Assembly (NCBI GenBank): GCA_030847615.1 | Contig: JAUMIR010000003.1 | Coordinates: 288,542,265 to 288,606,264 of the forward strand | DNA from: Gambelia wislizenii | Lineage: Eukaryota > Chordata > Lepidosauria > Squamata > Crotaphytidae | Direction: 5' to 3' | Length of the DNA stretch: 64,000 bases | Part shown: positions 32,640 through 44,173 of the stretch, piece by piece | Layout of the letters: the number at the start of each line of letters is the position of its first letter | Position numbering within the stretch: position 1 is the stretch's first letter | The notes under the pieces: model-generated | Databases searched by the model: none | Seen by the model: only the letters and a program-made list of their open reading frames with translations | Told to the model about the DNA's origin: nothing | Position numbers and translations under genes: made by a program

Positions 32640-33380
32640 TTTTCCTCCATATGTCAGGTTCAGTATATTGCACCTCTAAATCAGTGCCTCTTTTTTTAAC
32701 ACCCAGATTTCTGCCATTTTCCCCTCACACTTTCTGCTTCAAACACACACTTCGGTTTAAAATCACACTTCTGTATTTACTACACTTTTTGGTTTGGAGC
32801 CTACACGTTTCTGTTTTGTGTTATATACTTTGGTTCATATAACACTGCTTTTCCGCCAAATGTGAGGTTCTCCTTATTGCTCTGCTGCCACCAAATGTGT
32901 AGACTTCCACTATCCCAACCAGTGCCACTAAATGTGATGGCTTAACCTTATCCACACCTCTGCCACCAATGTGAGGATCTCCTCCTGACCCACCACTGTG
33001 GCCGCTAAGTGTGGGGACCTCCTAAATACCCTCATGGTTCCCGTTTGAGATTTTATCTTCTATTCCCCACCCAGCAACATCATTCTTTATTAACTACTGC
33101 CACAACACACACCATGTCTGAACTCAACTTTCCAATATATAGCATTCCCAGAGGCAAAAGCAAGTGAAAGTACAATGCAAAAAATACAATACAATACAAA
33201 AAAATACAATACAAAAAATAATGATTCTTAAACAGAATTTTATCATAACATTACAAATTATTTAATGCATCTAAGTAACATCTCTCACTCTCACACTCAT
33301 CTCTTAGCTAACTTTGACCCTAATTCTCCTTACCACTCAAATTCCTCAACCTCATTAATTCCTAAACATATGTCACCAGC
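32640..33380. repeat. Degenerate short tandem repeats, unassigned
   Basis: Phrases such as 'CCACCAAATGTG' or 'CACTAAATGTG' recur at intervals of about 50-60 bp between 32,855 and 33,020. A (AATAC)n-like run lies at 33,175-33,225. No gene is seen. It could be leader sequence of the adjoining Penelope C element. Confidence 0.4.
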
Positions 33381-34870
33381 ACTCCCAGCTACATGAAGGA
33401 CACTACTGACTTGCTGCAGAAATTACAATCCATTCACAACCTTCCGGGGAACACCCATCTTAGCCACTGTGGATGTGGAATCCCTATATGCCAACATCCC
33501 ACACAAAGGTGGACTACAAGTTGTCAGGAACAGCATTCCAGATGGGACCATACCAGACCTAGCCACCAAGGTCTGCCACTTCGTTCTCATACAACTACTT
33601 TACTTGTGGTAATAGCATATACCTTCAAGTTAATGGTACTGCCATGGACACACATGTGGCACCACAGTATACCAACATCTTCATGGCTGACCTGGAACAA
33701 TGCTTCCTTAACTCCTGCACCCAGAAACCTCTACTCTATCTGAGGTACATTGATGATATCTTCATAATTTGGACTCATGGAAAGGACTCACTCAAGACAG
33801 TCCACTGGAATCTCAACAGTTTCAAACCCACCCTCAATCTCAGCCTGGAACTATAAACAGAACAAGTCCACTTTCTGGACATTACCCTACAACTACACAA
33901 TGGCCTCTAAGCACTGTATCACAAGCCCACTGACCACTACTTATTTGCCTCCAGTTTCTACCCTGAATATACTACCAAATTCAGAGTTTATAGCCAAGCC
34001 CTCTGATACAAACATTTCTGCTTAGACCTCAAGACAGGGACGCCAAACTCATGGAATTACAACAAGCATTCCTGAACCTACAGTATGCACTATATGAAGT
34101 AAAAAACAAATCAGCAAGGCAAGACTTGTACCTAGACAATCTACTACAGAACAGACTGAAGACAGGAAATGACACAACCCCACTAGTGGTCACATACAGC
34201 TCCCAGTTGAGACCCTCAGACATACCATCAATAAACTACAACGTATTTTGAACAATAATGCTGCCCCTTCAAACACTCTTGGTGGCAGGTCTTTGCCACC
34301 AAGACAGCCTCCCAATCTCAAACAGTTACAGTACTTACTACCTACAGAAGGACACACGACACAGATGGGGAGACAGGTGCAAGACCTTGCCACAAACCCA
34401 AATACGAACTCTGCCCATGCATCTACTTGGGAAATGTCATTACAGCAGCTAATCACATCACCCACAATATTAGAGGTACTTTCACTTGCTCATCCTCCAA
34501 AGTGATATATGCCATCCTCTGTCCATAATTACCTTCAACACTCTACATTGGGCAAATAGGCCAGTCAGTGTCAGATGATAAACGGACAAAATGGGAATAA
34601 AACAAACAAACAGTTGCAGAACACTTCAATCTTATTGGGTATTCTGTCTCTGACCTCAGAGCAGCTGTCCTCGAACAGAAAAACTACAAAGGAAGATTGG
34701 AAAAAGAAACAATGGAATTGGAATATATCCACAAAGTGCAGTCCATTGGCAGTGAGTGGAATAGAGACAATGGTTTCCTGGCACACTACACATAACACCA
34801 GTGAACCCCCAGCACCATAAACCAGCTCTTGGCTGGTTTAACACATCTCTTTTCTGGCTCCCAGCCAGCA
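33381..34870 (+). mobile_element. Penelope-like element C, RT and GIY-YIG, frameshifted
   Basis: It begins YMKDTTDLLQKLQSIHNLP and has, across frames, the 'DVESLYANIPH' motif region (about 33,470-33,510) and FxYCGNSIYLQVNGTAM (about 33,590-33,650). The active site is LRYIDDIFIIWTHGKDSL (about 33,740-33,790). 'EQVHFLDITLQLHNG' (about 33,860-33,905) and the C-terminal LYIGQIGQSVS (about 34,545-34,575) and LEQKNYKGRLEKETMELEYIH (other frame, about 34,670-34,735) follow. YIDD is intact, but at least five frame changes make the copy inactive. It is distinct in sequence from A and B. Confidence 0.75.
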
Positions 34871-35979
34871 TCTTATTACATGTCAATAACTCTCTCCACC
34901 ATTCATAGGGTTATCCACTCACCTTGGCTTTATGCAACATCTTTCCTCTTGCCTTTGTCCGTCAAAGACCATAGTTAAAACTGAACTTGTCACCTAATCA
35001 CCATACGCACAAGTTTTGCATTTCTATGGCTATTCACACATACTGTAAGCAAAGCTTGCACCCTAATTCTAATGCACCCCACTTCTGGAATGTTAGCATT
35101 GGCTATAGGCCTCAGAAACTAGCCAACTTGGTTCATTATTGTGCCCTTGTACAAGAGAAAAGACAGGGTGGTCTCAGAAAAGGTCATTTCTGGTTTTTCC
35201 CTGGAAAGGAAGGCCTGAGGCTGAGAAGCCAAAAGGAGACACATTCCACATAGATGGGAGATTAATGGATGGAGAAACCCTTTTGTGCTTGCTGCTTGTG
35301 AAATTTCCTCTCCTCAGCTCCCAACCTAAAAGAAGTTGCTCAAAGCTGTTAAAATTCAATCATTGGACATTAAGAAACAAATTTAGCATCTTCCTCACCT
35401 TTTGTCAAGACCAGGAAACTCATTGTGCAATCCATGAAGGCTCATGGAATCCATTGTTTCAACCCATGAAGCGCCAATCCCCTCAGGTGTATTTGGAGGT
35501 ATAAAAGACCCTCCAAAGCATGCCTCATTTGCACACAGCCAGTAACAGGGGGACACTCTGCTGCTCTGTATTAGCCACACCCTGTTTCCTCCATCCACTC
35601 TGCCAGATTGACTACACGACAGGTCTGTATCACCTCAAGAACCCTCTTGCAACCCCCTATCCAAGTTTTCCTACTGTTTCTTTCTATAGCCTTGAGTGAA
35701 TGCTTCTTCTGGGTGAATGTATGTTTGGTGTTATTTTTGAACTCCTTAATAAAAAAAACATACTTAGTTTTAAATCTGTATGTATTCCATCTAGACGAGT
35801 ACTGATATAATTGGTTTTCAGATTCCCTTGTTACCCCCTCTTTTGCATAGCTAAGTCGAGTTGCTGCTAATTTCCCCAACATATTAGAAACTCGATATTT
35901 TCTTGGAATTTTCCAAGGAGCATTTCGGGTAACAATACAGCCAGCTCATAAAAGTTTGTTCCTAGGCACATCACTCCAT

Positions 35980-36020
35980 GCATCTGAGGAAGTAGACTTA
36001 AGTCTATGAAAGCTTATGAT
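35980..36020 (+). ncRNA. Hammerhead-like relic downstream of Penelope C
   Basis: CTGAGGA (35,984-35,990) and GAAA (36,008-36,011) flank a stem-loop with TAGAC/GTCTA arms, followed by GC-TTAT-GA. The neighbouring text 'TCTCAAGGTGCTAC' matches the 3' end of a widespread amniote repeat. Stem III is degenerate and the stem I pairing is poor, so this is a relic at best. Confidence 0.3.
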
Positions 36021-36270
36021 ATCAACTTATTTCTCTGTCTCAAGGTGCTACAATATTCCTTTGCATACTAATAAAGTCAAGTCTCACTACCTTATTTCCA
36101 CTGACACTGTGTGGTGAATGGGCCTCTAGAACAGTGCTACTCATTTTGGTGGTCTGTGGGTAGTTTCCAGGAAAGAAACAGCTACAGTCAATGGGCATAA
36201 ATATTGTGCCAGTTCCTGACACATTAGAAATAAACGATGCTAGTCCCTAACATCAGATAGCTCACTAAAG

Positions 36271-36442
36271 ATCTTTTTGGCAGATCAGAAATTTGTAGAG
36301 TCTTCCAGTTTCTTTATCAATATGGATAGGACAGTTTAGCCTGATGGATTCCAGGCTAATTTCTTCACATCAGGCTAAACTGTCCTATACTTATTGATAA
36401 AGAATCTGAAGGCTCTACAGAGCTCTGATCTGCCAAAAAGAT
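36271..36442. repeat. 172-bp imperfect palindrome (foldback MITE-like)
   Basis: The arm ATCTTTTTGGCAGATCAGA at the left is mirrored by TCTGATCTGCCAAAAAGAT at the right. The arms continue inward to 'CAGTTTAGCCTGA' / 'TCAGGCTAAACTG' around a central loop of about 25 bases. It contains no coding sequence. Confidence 0.8.
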
Positions 36443-37379
36443 TTTTTTCGTATTGCTCTTGCAGTATCCTATCAATTTGCTACAAGGCATACCAAGTGTT
36501 AAAATCAGTTAAGAAAGTAAATCTTGGAGACAATATAGCTGCAGAGATCCCTCCAAAGGAAAGGAAAGCAGCAGTGGAAATACTGTGGAAAGGAGGAGAC
36601 ATGTTTGTAAAGGTAAAAACATAAAAATGAAGCTCATGGAGTGTATCAGCTTTCTAGATAAGGGAGCAGCAGTTGTCAAAAGTACCAGAAAAAAGGAGTA
36701 AGAAGCAGCAAATGGAGATGAGATAATGGAGGCTGCTATTCTAATTGTGATAATCAATACTCACTAAAGTGGGTTGCTAGCTTCAACGAGAACCAGGCAA
36801 GATAGCAGATGCCATATTTGACCTCTCATTGAGGGAGTGCTTTTTTCAAAAATAATCACCCCAACACCTTCCCAAACTAAGTTGTGCTGTCCAAACTGAT
36901 AATTGTGTTTTGAAGCTCTGATTTTAAATAAATAACATAACATATTTGTTATGCTAATATTTGCATTTTAATTATGTGGAAAATATTCTATTTTTTAATA
37001 CCACTGAGATATTGTTAGCTAAGGGAAACGATTACAGAAATTTGTTTAAATACTAATGCTAGTAATGCAAGTGTAATGCTCTTGGATAGATGAGCAAGGG
37101 GTCTCATGAAATCAGAGTACAACTATGCTTATTGATCCTTCGTTGAACCTCTTGTAATTATCTAGCAGAAAGGAGAAGAAATGTTGAGAAATTCAATCGA
37201 ACCAGATAGTAATGGCCTGGGCTCAAGGCATATTGCAAATATACTGTGCCCAATTTATAAGATGCCATGGCTCAAAAGATGTCATTGACTCAAAATCCTC
37301 AGTTCATAAATATGTGGTATTTATTATCATAATATATTTTATGTATTTCAATAAACTTGTTCAGCTTTCCTAGAGCTTC

Positions 37380-37985
37380 ACAGTGTCCAAGGCTACAATT
37401 CCTGTAAGTATCCCCATGCTGCCATATTTATCAGTGAGACCTGGTGAAAATGTCCCATCAGAAAAAGAATCATTAGACAAAGTAATTGAAATAACAGAAG
37501 TAGATATGCTGTCCTATATATTAGAGGGTAATGTAAAGAACAAGTTTGTGAAGCAATGGGAATATTTACAAGAATATTTACAGAATAAATTTAATGAATG
37601 TACAACGTTTGGTTTTTCTTTGTAAAATAATATGGTACCCATTGTAAGAGTTTGTAGCAGATGGAAGTCACTCACAAAGAGGTTTTTTTTAGTAAGATTT
37701 ATGTTTAATGTACTTTTCTTTATGAAATTACAAGAAAGGTTAATTTTACATGATAAGAATTTATAGCTGTTATCTCATTGCAGGAAAAGCGCCTTATATC
37801 TGTTAATGTTATGTTTGTAATGATTGTTATTCATCTAGGTTTATTATGTCAGTCATTATTGTTAAGGTTGGGAGAGGGGAGGGGGGATTGTGTTGCCTGT
37901 TATTTGTTGTACCTTTATGTTATATGATGTTGGATGTGCTTTCTTTTGTTACTTATAATTGTTTCAATAAATATATGGTGGGGGG
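37380..37985 (+). mobile_element. Possible L1 ORF2 C-terminus and 3' UTR
   Basis: A frame ending at 37,625 reads KVIEITEVDMLSYILEGN and KFVKQWEYLQEYLQNKF, resembling the last residues of L1 ORF2 ('I..VxxxDKLTYIL...F...W..Y..YL'). A 3' UTR-like stretch follows, ending in TTCAATAAATATATGG. The call is on resemblance only. Confidence 0.5.
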
Positions 37986-38296
37986 GATGAAAGAACATCT
38001 GGATCTGACGATGAAGGGCAGCTTCCCCTAGCAATATCAGAGAGACAGGAAGGATATTGCTCCTTTGACAGACTCTGAGGCAGGGTGAAAAGTTGGAGGC
38101 AGGGGCGGGGGGAGCCAGCTGCAGAGGGTGTGCAATGAATATGGATGAATATACACTGTACTGCCATCCACAGCTGCTGAAGTGTCTTAGTAACCATACC
38201 TTAATTCTTGTTGTTTGATTCTTTCCACATCAGTTCCATGGATATAGATAGGCAGATTGACTAAAGATCAGAAAAAACCGCACATGTTGACGTTAT

Positions 38297-38512
38297 GTGT
38301 GTGCACACAACTTCAAGTCATCTGTCGACTTGTAGCGACCCCACAAATTTCGTAAGGTTTCTTTGGCAAGGAATATTCAGAGGTGATTTTGCCCGTTCCT
38401 TCCTCTAAAATATAGCCTACAGCACCTGGTATTTGTTAGCAGTCTCCCATCCAAGTACTAATCAGAACTGACTCTGCTTAGCTTCCAAGATCAGATGGGA
38501 TCTGGTGCCTTT
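38297..38512 (-). repeat. 5S rRNA-derived SINE with BovB-like tail
   Basis: On the - strand the head (38,512 to 38,413) follows 5S rRNA: CCCATCTGATCTTGGAAGC, TAAGCAGAGTC, GATTAGTACTTGGATGGGAG and GGTGCTGTAGGCT. The central and tail parts (GAGGAAGGAACGGGCAAAATC, then GGGTCGCTACAAGTCG and ACTTGAAGTTGTGTGC) match the tail region of the tRNA-type SINE at 2,388-2,817. A BovB LINE is the likely partner. It is not a functional 5S gene because the internal promoter boxes are mutated and the 5' end is degenerate. Confidence 0.8.
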
Positions 38513-39003
38513 TGAGTTATTTAGGCTGGAAGCAAATGGAGCTAAATAGGGGGTGGATAATTCTTCAAAGCTTGCCAGAAATAAGCATGCAAAGAAAGAA
38601 CAAATTTCTGGCCCCATGAAAAGTTTGTATTCTTTCACTCAAGGATAAAGCAAAAGTGTATGCAACTGGCCAGTTTTCACCTTGAGCTTTTGGGGATGGG
38701 GCTCTTCCTACAAGTCAGCCAACTGCTAATGGACTGTATCCCTCAGCTCTGTTGCTGAGGCAGCTGCTCAGTTTTATGGAAATTGAAAGATGCAAACCTC
38801 ACTTTTTGTTATTAAGCATGCATCTAACTGCTGCTGTGTAGTGCTGCTTCCAGCCTATTATTTTATCCTGCAATTACATGCTCTCTGAAGTTTTGAGACT
38901 GAAAGACTGAAAACAAACTGATGTAAAATTCAGTAAAATGATAATGTAAAGAATGCAGCTATGCTTTGGTTTTGCTTTCTGCTGCTTAGAAGGTAGCTTC
39001 CAA

Positions 39004-39053
<50 letters not shown>
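39004..39053. repeat. (TA)n(TG)n compound microsatellite
   Basis: About 12 TA dinucleotides are followed by about 12 TG dinucleotides. Confidence 0.95.
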
Positions 39054-39054
<1 letters not shown>

Positions 39055-39059
39055 GTGCA

Positions 39060-40170
39060 GTGGGAAGAATGTCATTAATTGTAAAAGTAGTACATAACAT
39101 AAATCTAACTTCTCAGAAAATGAGACATACTACCTGCAAAAGTACTTTACCAATTCTCTTAATTTCTGCAAATAACAATTCTGCAAATAACTGTAACTGT
39201 TTTGGCTTTGTCATCAGCTGCTGCACGTGGGGCATGATTGTCGACAACAAGACAATTGTTCACTGCAGCAGTCCTGCTTATGTAGTAACAGGAGATTTGG
39301 ATGGTCAAAGAATCATGGTTCTCTATGAAGACATTGGAACACAGGCACATCTCAGTTAACAAAGCCTCTGAGAATAAGTTTCTGTTTACAAAGTCTTTTT
39401 ATGCCTTCCCAGCCCCCTTTCTCCTTGCCCTCTGTCTAGCTGGAGGTTTTTTTAGCAGCATCAACACTCTGAAGATGGGGATAGAGGGCTGGAAAAACAG
39501 ACTTTCATCAGCAGCATGTCTGCAGTAAAAACAATGCAATAAACTTTAGTTGGAAAAGAATGGGATTCTACTCTAGTTGATCCTACTGCAGCTGTGTGCA
39601 TCAGCCTACAACAGGCAAAGGAAACAGCAGCTGCCTTCAGAATTCGTTATGGAGCACATATGAACAGCAAAACAGAGAAAAAAGAGGAGAGTAGATAAGC
39701 CTTCCCCATCAGCTACTCCCAACACATTAAAAAGGGACAGATCTACAGTATACGTCTGGCCATCAAAATGTAAATCATAAGAAAAGTGGAGATTGGTGAA
39801 GGGATCGGAAAACATCCCTGGATGCATTTCGAAAGAAGTTTTTGTTGCTAGAAGGTTCAAAGTGTTTTTGCTTACTCATGCAAGGCTTACCTGACAGGTT
39901 GATCATTTCACGTATGCATATCTTTAGTTCTGAATAAAAAGTCTGCTGAAATATCTTCAAGCTGTTCTGCTTTTTTGTGATGTAGGAACCTATCCTTATT
40001 CTGTGTCATTTCTGCCTCTGATATCAAAGTTTCTGTTAAAAAAGTAATACCCAGGAACACATCTGCTTTGTTAACTGAGGTATACCTGTACTAGAAAGGA
40101 TTCTCAAATCCTCTCTTGTGGATTTAGCGCCTCATAATTTAAATGCTAATATATCTTAGCATAATAGAAT
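39060..40170. other. Intergenic, nothing recognised
   Basis: I found only short open frames. They lack known motifs and splice context. Confidence 0.5.
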
Positions 40171-40171
40171 A

Positions 40172-40836
40172 CAAAAATCAGTGTGTATAGAGCCATTGTA
40201 CTGTCTATTCTCCTTTATGGGTCTGAAACATGGGTCACCTATCGCCAACACTTACGACTCCTCAAACGCTTCCATCAGCGCTGTTTACGCACAATCCTAA
40301 ATATACACTGGACTGACTATGTGACGAATGTTGCTGTCCTTGAGCAAGCAGGGATCACCAGCATTGAGGCCATGATATTGAGAACACAGCTGTGCTGGGC
40401 AGGGCATGTTTCTAGGATGGAGGACCATCGCCTCCCCAAAATAGTATTCTACGGTGAACTCGCCACGGGTCAGCGTAAGAGGGGCGCTCCAAAAAAGCGA
40501 TACAAGGACTCCCTGAAACAACACCTCAGGCTCGGCCAAATTGATCACCAACAATGGTCCGCCCTGGCCTCACATTGGGAGGCATGGAGACACACTATCC
40601 ACGATGCTGCAGCCTTATTTGAGAACTCACGCCAAACAAGTCTTGAAGAGAAACGACAACGCAGAAAGAATCACAACGCGGAAACATCACCCAAGGAAAC
40701 CTTCTGCTGTGCTTTCTGCAACCGGACTTGTCTACCTCGGATTGGCCTTTTTAGTCATCAGTGCGCTTGCAGAAAGCTCGGGATGAGTCCTTCCTGAATC
40801 TTCGTTTGCGAAGAGAAGCCAGAGAGAATATAGTTA
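40172..40836 (+). mobile_element. LINE 3' end with zinc-finger C-terminus
   Basis: The open frame 40,183-40,797 (204 residues) encodes the end of a non-LTR RT: MYRAIVLSILLYGSETWVTY, then QLCWAGHVSRMEDHRLPK, then 'KRGAPKKRYKDSLKQHL'. It closes in a Cys/His finger, CCAFCNRTCLPRIGLFSHQ followed by CAC. A short 3' UTR ends near AGCCAGAGAGAATA. The same family occurs inverted at 14,453-15,187. This copy is 5'-truncated but its remaining frame is open. Confidence 0.8.
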
Positions 40837-41002
40837 TTTACTGTGCCTCCAACTGAAAGCAGGGGAGGAAAAGAGGCACAACTGGAAAGAGAAACATGTT
40901 AGAAAGATCATGGAAATCAAGGAGACGTATCCTACTACTCTACAAATTATTTTGGTAACCAGAATGCCACATTGGTTACTTACCATGAAGGTACACTCTC
41001 GG

Positions 41003-41126
41003 GTTGGTCAAGAGGAGGAATCCATTACTGTTGGGATGCTTCCTTCATCACCCAGAGAACAGGCAGGAAGAAGATTAAGTCTTGCAATAGCTGGAGAGGA
41101 CCATTGACTCCTCCCCTCCAGCCCTC
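41003..41126. repeat. DIRS-2 inverted terminal repeat, left copy
   Basis: Inverted copy of 46,491-46,618; both hold GAGGAGGAATCCATTACTGT and GCAATAGCTGGAGAGGACC. An additional outer segment (40,961-41,002) pairs with the internal complementary region. Confidence 0.88.
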
Positions 41127-41229
41127 CAGCCAGCTCACTGTCTACCAAAGCCCAGCAGAGAAGACAGAACAAGGACAAATAGTATATCCTCAACCTGAAA
41201 GGAAAAGAGGCAGTCACCGAAGGTGGGGT

Positions 41230-41291
41230 GGATTCCTCCTCTTGACCAACCCCAGAATGCACCTTCACGGTAGGTAACCAATGTGGCATTC
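41230..41291. repeat. DIRS-2 internal complementary region
   Basis: It is the reverse complement of the outer left end (about 40,961-41,033), including GGTAACCAATGTGGCATTCT against AGAATGCCACATTGGTTAC. Confidence 0.85.
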
Positions 41292-41370
41292 TCTGGGTCA
41301 CTGAGCGGAGGAATCCATTACTGTTGGGACGTGCCCAAGCTACTTCAGGTCTAGTGACTGCTCAACCAAA

Positions 41371-42791
41371 TTAGTCCTTAACCACCTCCTGGAGGACCCT
41401 TCTACTGAAAATTGCATCTGCTGACCTAAGTTTGTCAATTTTGTAATGGCCGATGAAGGAGGAGGGCGTAGTCCAGGTGGCTGCCTGGCATATCTCTATG
41501 ATTGGGGCATTGGAGGAGAAAACTGCTGAGGTGGCTGCTGCCCTGGTGGAGTGGGCCAGCACCTTGGTGGGACAGGGCACTCTTGCCACGTCATACACTG
41601 TCAGGATACAAGCTTTGATCCAGTTTGCGATTGTCTGTTTGGAGGCTCTAGTCCCAAAGAGGATGGGCTGAAGGACACAAAAAGCAAGTTGCCGTGTCTG
41701 AAGGCCTTCGTCCTTTTGATGTAAATCTTAAGTGCCCTGCAGAGGTCTAGCTTGTGCCATAGTCTCTTCCTGGGGTGAGAGGGTTTGGGACAACAGGCAG
41801 TATCACTTCCTGAGAAACATGGAAGGCAGAGAGAACCTTGGGGTAAAGGAGGGATACGTGCACAGCACCACTTAATGCTTGTTGAAGGAGCAAAGGTGCT
41901 CCATGAGAGGGTCGCTAGTTCCGATACCTTTCTGGCGGAGGTGATGGCTACCAGAAAGGCCACCTTCAGTGACAGGACCCTTAGCGAGACCTTCCAGAGC
42001 AGCTCAAATGAGGGTTTTGACAGCTGTCTCAGAACTAGTGGGAGGTTCCAGGAAGGGAAGTGATGCATAACAGGTGGTGATATGGTAGTGGCTCCCCTCA
42101 AGAACCTTTGGACATGGGGGTGCAAGGTCAGAGATCCACCATGGATAGAGGCCAGGACCAAGGACAAAGCTGCCGCTTGCCTTTTTAGGATATCCGATCT
42201 AAGACCTAGGTCCAGACCTCTCTGCAGGAATACTAGGATGTGTTTTACTGACACTTCTGATTTTGGGATGTGACTGGATGAGCACCACTTGGAAACGGCT
42301 TTCCACCTGGCCTCGTAAAGCCTTGTGGTAGATTGCCTATGGGAGGACAGCAGGGTGGTTATTACCATCTTCTCATACCCATACTGTCTGAGTGCCCACC
42401 GTTCAACCCCCAAGTAGCTAGACAAAGCCAAGCTACCTTGGGGTGCTGAAGAGGGCCCTGGCTCAGGAGGTCCTCCCTCTAGGGGAGCATCCATGGTTCC
42501 TCCTGGGCCACGTCCCTTAAGTCTGAGACCCACGACCTCCTGGTCCAGAGGGGAGCAATGAGGACTGCTTGTGCCCCTTCCTTCCTTACCTTCCTGATTG
42601 TCTTTCTGATCAACGGGAAAGCGGGGAGACAGATACAACAAACCCTTGGGCCATGGGACCCGAAGTGCATCCATTCTCTTGGCTCCCATGTCTGGGAATC
42701 TTGTGAAGTATCTTGCTAGTTTCCTGTTGGCCTGGGAGGCGAACATGTCTGCCTCCATCAGTCCAAACTTGATTTCTAATTGGTGGGACAC
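41371..42791 (-). pseudogene. DIRS-2 tyrosine recombinase
   Basis: The first frame (42,791-41,601) holds an RNase H/recombinase linker and an N-terminal SAM-like region (TLLSSHRQSTTRLYEARWKA). Next is the first catalytic box, read as FLVAITSARKVSELATLS: the residue at the R-x-x-E-L position is Lys instead of Arg. A single frameshift at about 41,600 leads to the frame with the H-x-x-R box (LAHSTRAAATS) and the Tyr box (SSFIGHYKIDKL). The fold is that of phage-integrase-like enzymes. The Lys change and the frameshift predict inactivity. Confidence 0.82.
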
Positions 42792-42814
42792 CTGAGGGTG
42801 GAGGGACCACTCCC

Positions 42815-43904
42815 CTAGGAGGATCTCGTGTCTGCTGCCTTCAGGTTAGATGAGCCTTGCACGTACTGGATTGACAGTGAAGGTACTGTTCTTTCCGCCC
42901 ACTGAAAAAGGAGGGTTGCCTCCTCTTGAAGGGAGCGAGATTCCATTCCTCCTTGCTTGGCTATGTAAGAGTGGGCTGTGGTATTGTCCGTGAGAACAAG
43001 GATATGTTTTCCCCTGATTCTGGGAGTAAAGTGAACCAGGGCCAGGCGAGCTGCTCTTAGCTCCAGCCAGTTTACACCATGTTGCTTCTCCTGAGGGTCC
43101 CAAGTACCCTGCACCATGTCCCCAGTGTGCCCCCCACCCAAGGAGGCTGGCATCTGACACCAGTGTGGCTTGGTGCCTCTGGACCCAGGGGGATCCTTTG
43201 GCCAGGTTGGATTTCCTTGTCCACCAGGAAATGGAGGCTCTGACCTGGGACGGAATCCTAACCAAGATAAATTTGCGAAGGGCTATTTGCTGTTGGAACT
43301 GCTGAAGGAACCTTTGAAGTGGTCTGGCATGGAATCTGGCCCAGGGAACCACTTGGATTGTGGAGATCATGAGACCCAGGAGTCTGGAGAGGGCCATGAG
43401 GGGCGCTGAGGACTGTGAGTGAATTCTGAGAGCTTCTGCTCTGAGGGTATTTTGTCTTTCCTCTGAAAGCATCATTTCCTTCTCTGTGTCTATCTGGGTA
43501 CCCAAGTGGATGATGGTCTGAGTTGGGCTCAGGATGCTCTTTTTGTAATTTATCAGGGAGCCGTGCTCCTGGATGCACTGAATAGTGGTCTGAAGATCCA
43601 TGTGTGCCCATTGACGGGACGGTGCCCACAGCAGCACATCGTCTATATAAGGGTATAGGTGTATGCCCTGGAGTCGCAGGACTAGGGCTATTAGCACCTT
43701 TGTGAAGACTCTGGGAGCTTTCTGCCCAAAGGCAAAGCATAGGAACCTTCTGATGTCCTTGGACACCATCACATGCAGATAGGCTTCTGCTTGATCCAGA
43801 GACACAAGAAAGTCTCCCTTCTGGAGCGCTTCCTGTATGAAGAATAGGGTCTCCATGCAAAAATGTTTGTATGTGATGAATGAGTTGGTATGTTTGAGGT
43901 CCAA
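42815..43904 (-). pseudogene. DIRS-2 reverse transcriptase and RNase H
   Basis: RT shows DFLVSLDQAEAYLHVMV, then RRFLCFAFGQKAPRVFTKVL (the usual LPFGL segment between these phrases is deleted), and an intact active site YPYIDDVLLWAPS (about 43,600-43,640). RNase H begins ATLVSDASLLGWGAHWGH in the same frame. It then continues after a frameshift as VNWLELRAARLALVHF and HILVLTDNTTAHSYI (about 42,960-43,080). The N-terminal RT part lies upstream in another frame. Confidence 0.82.
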
Positions 43905-44173
43905 GATCGACCAGGAGTCCCCTCCCTTCTTTGGAACAGTGAAGAAGAAGGAGGAGGAGATGGTCCACTGCTTGAGTTTGGATTTTTCTTTTTAGTGGGT
44001 CTTTGGGGATTGAGGAGGGCAGAAACCGGCTCACAGGTTTCCTGTCAAATTCTAAGTGGTAACCCTGGGAGACGGTGGTTAGGACCCACTTGTCTGTGAT
44101 TGTCGCTTCCCAGGATCCCCAAAAAAGATGTAGTCTTCCCCCTACTGGGACTAGCTGAGCATCAGAACTGTTG

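Noticed and set aside
36394..36624. Exon-like frame after a TTGCAG acceptor-like sequence with a following GTAAAA
   Set aside because: Encoded peptide has no recognisable similarity and an in-frame stop falls inside the longer reading; intergenic position between converging genes makes a host exon unlikely.
37383..37625. 80-codon frame considered as a host exon
   Set aside because: It resembles the end of L1 ORF2 and is followed by an L1-like 3' UTR; no acceptor and donor pair defines an exon.
38413..38512. Functional 5S rRNA gene
   Set aside because: Degenerate 5' end, mutated internal promoter region and fusion to a SINE tail show it is a SINE.
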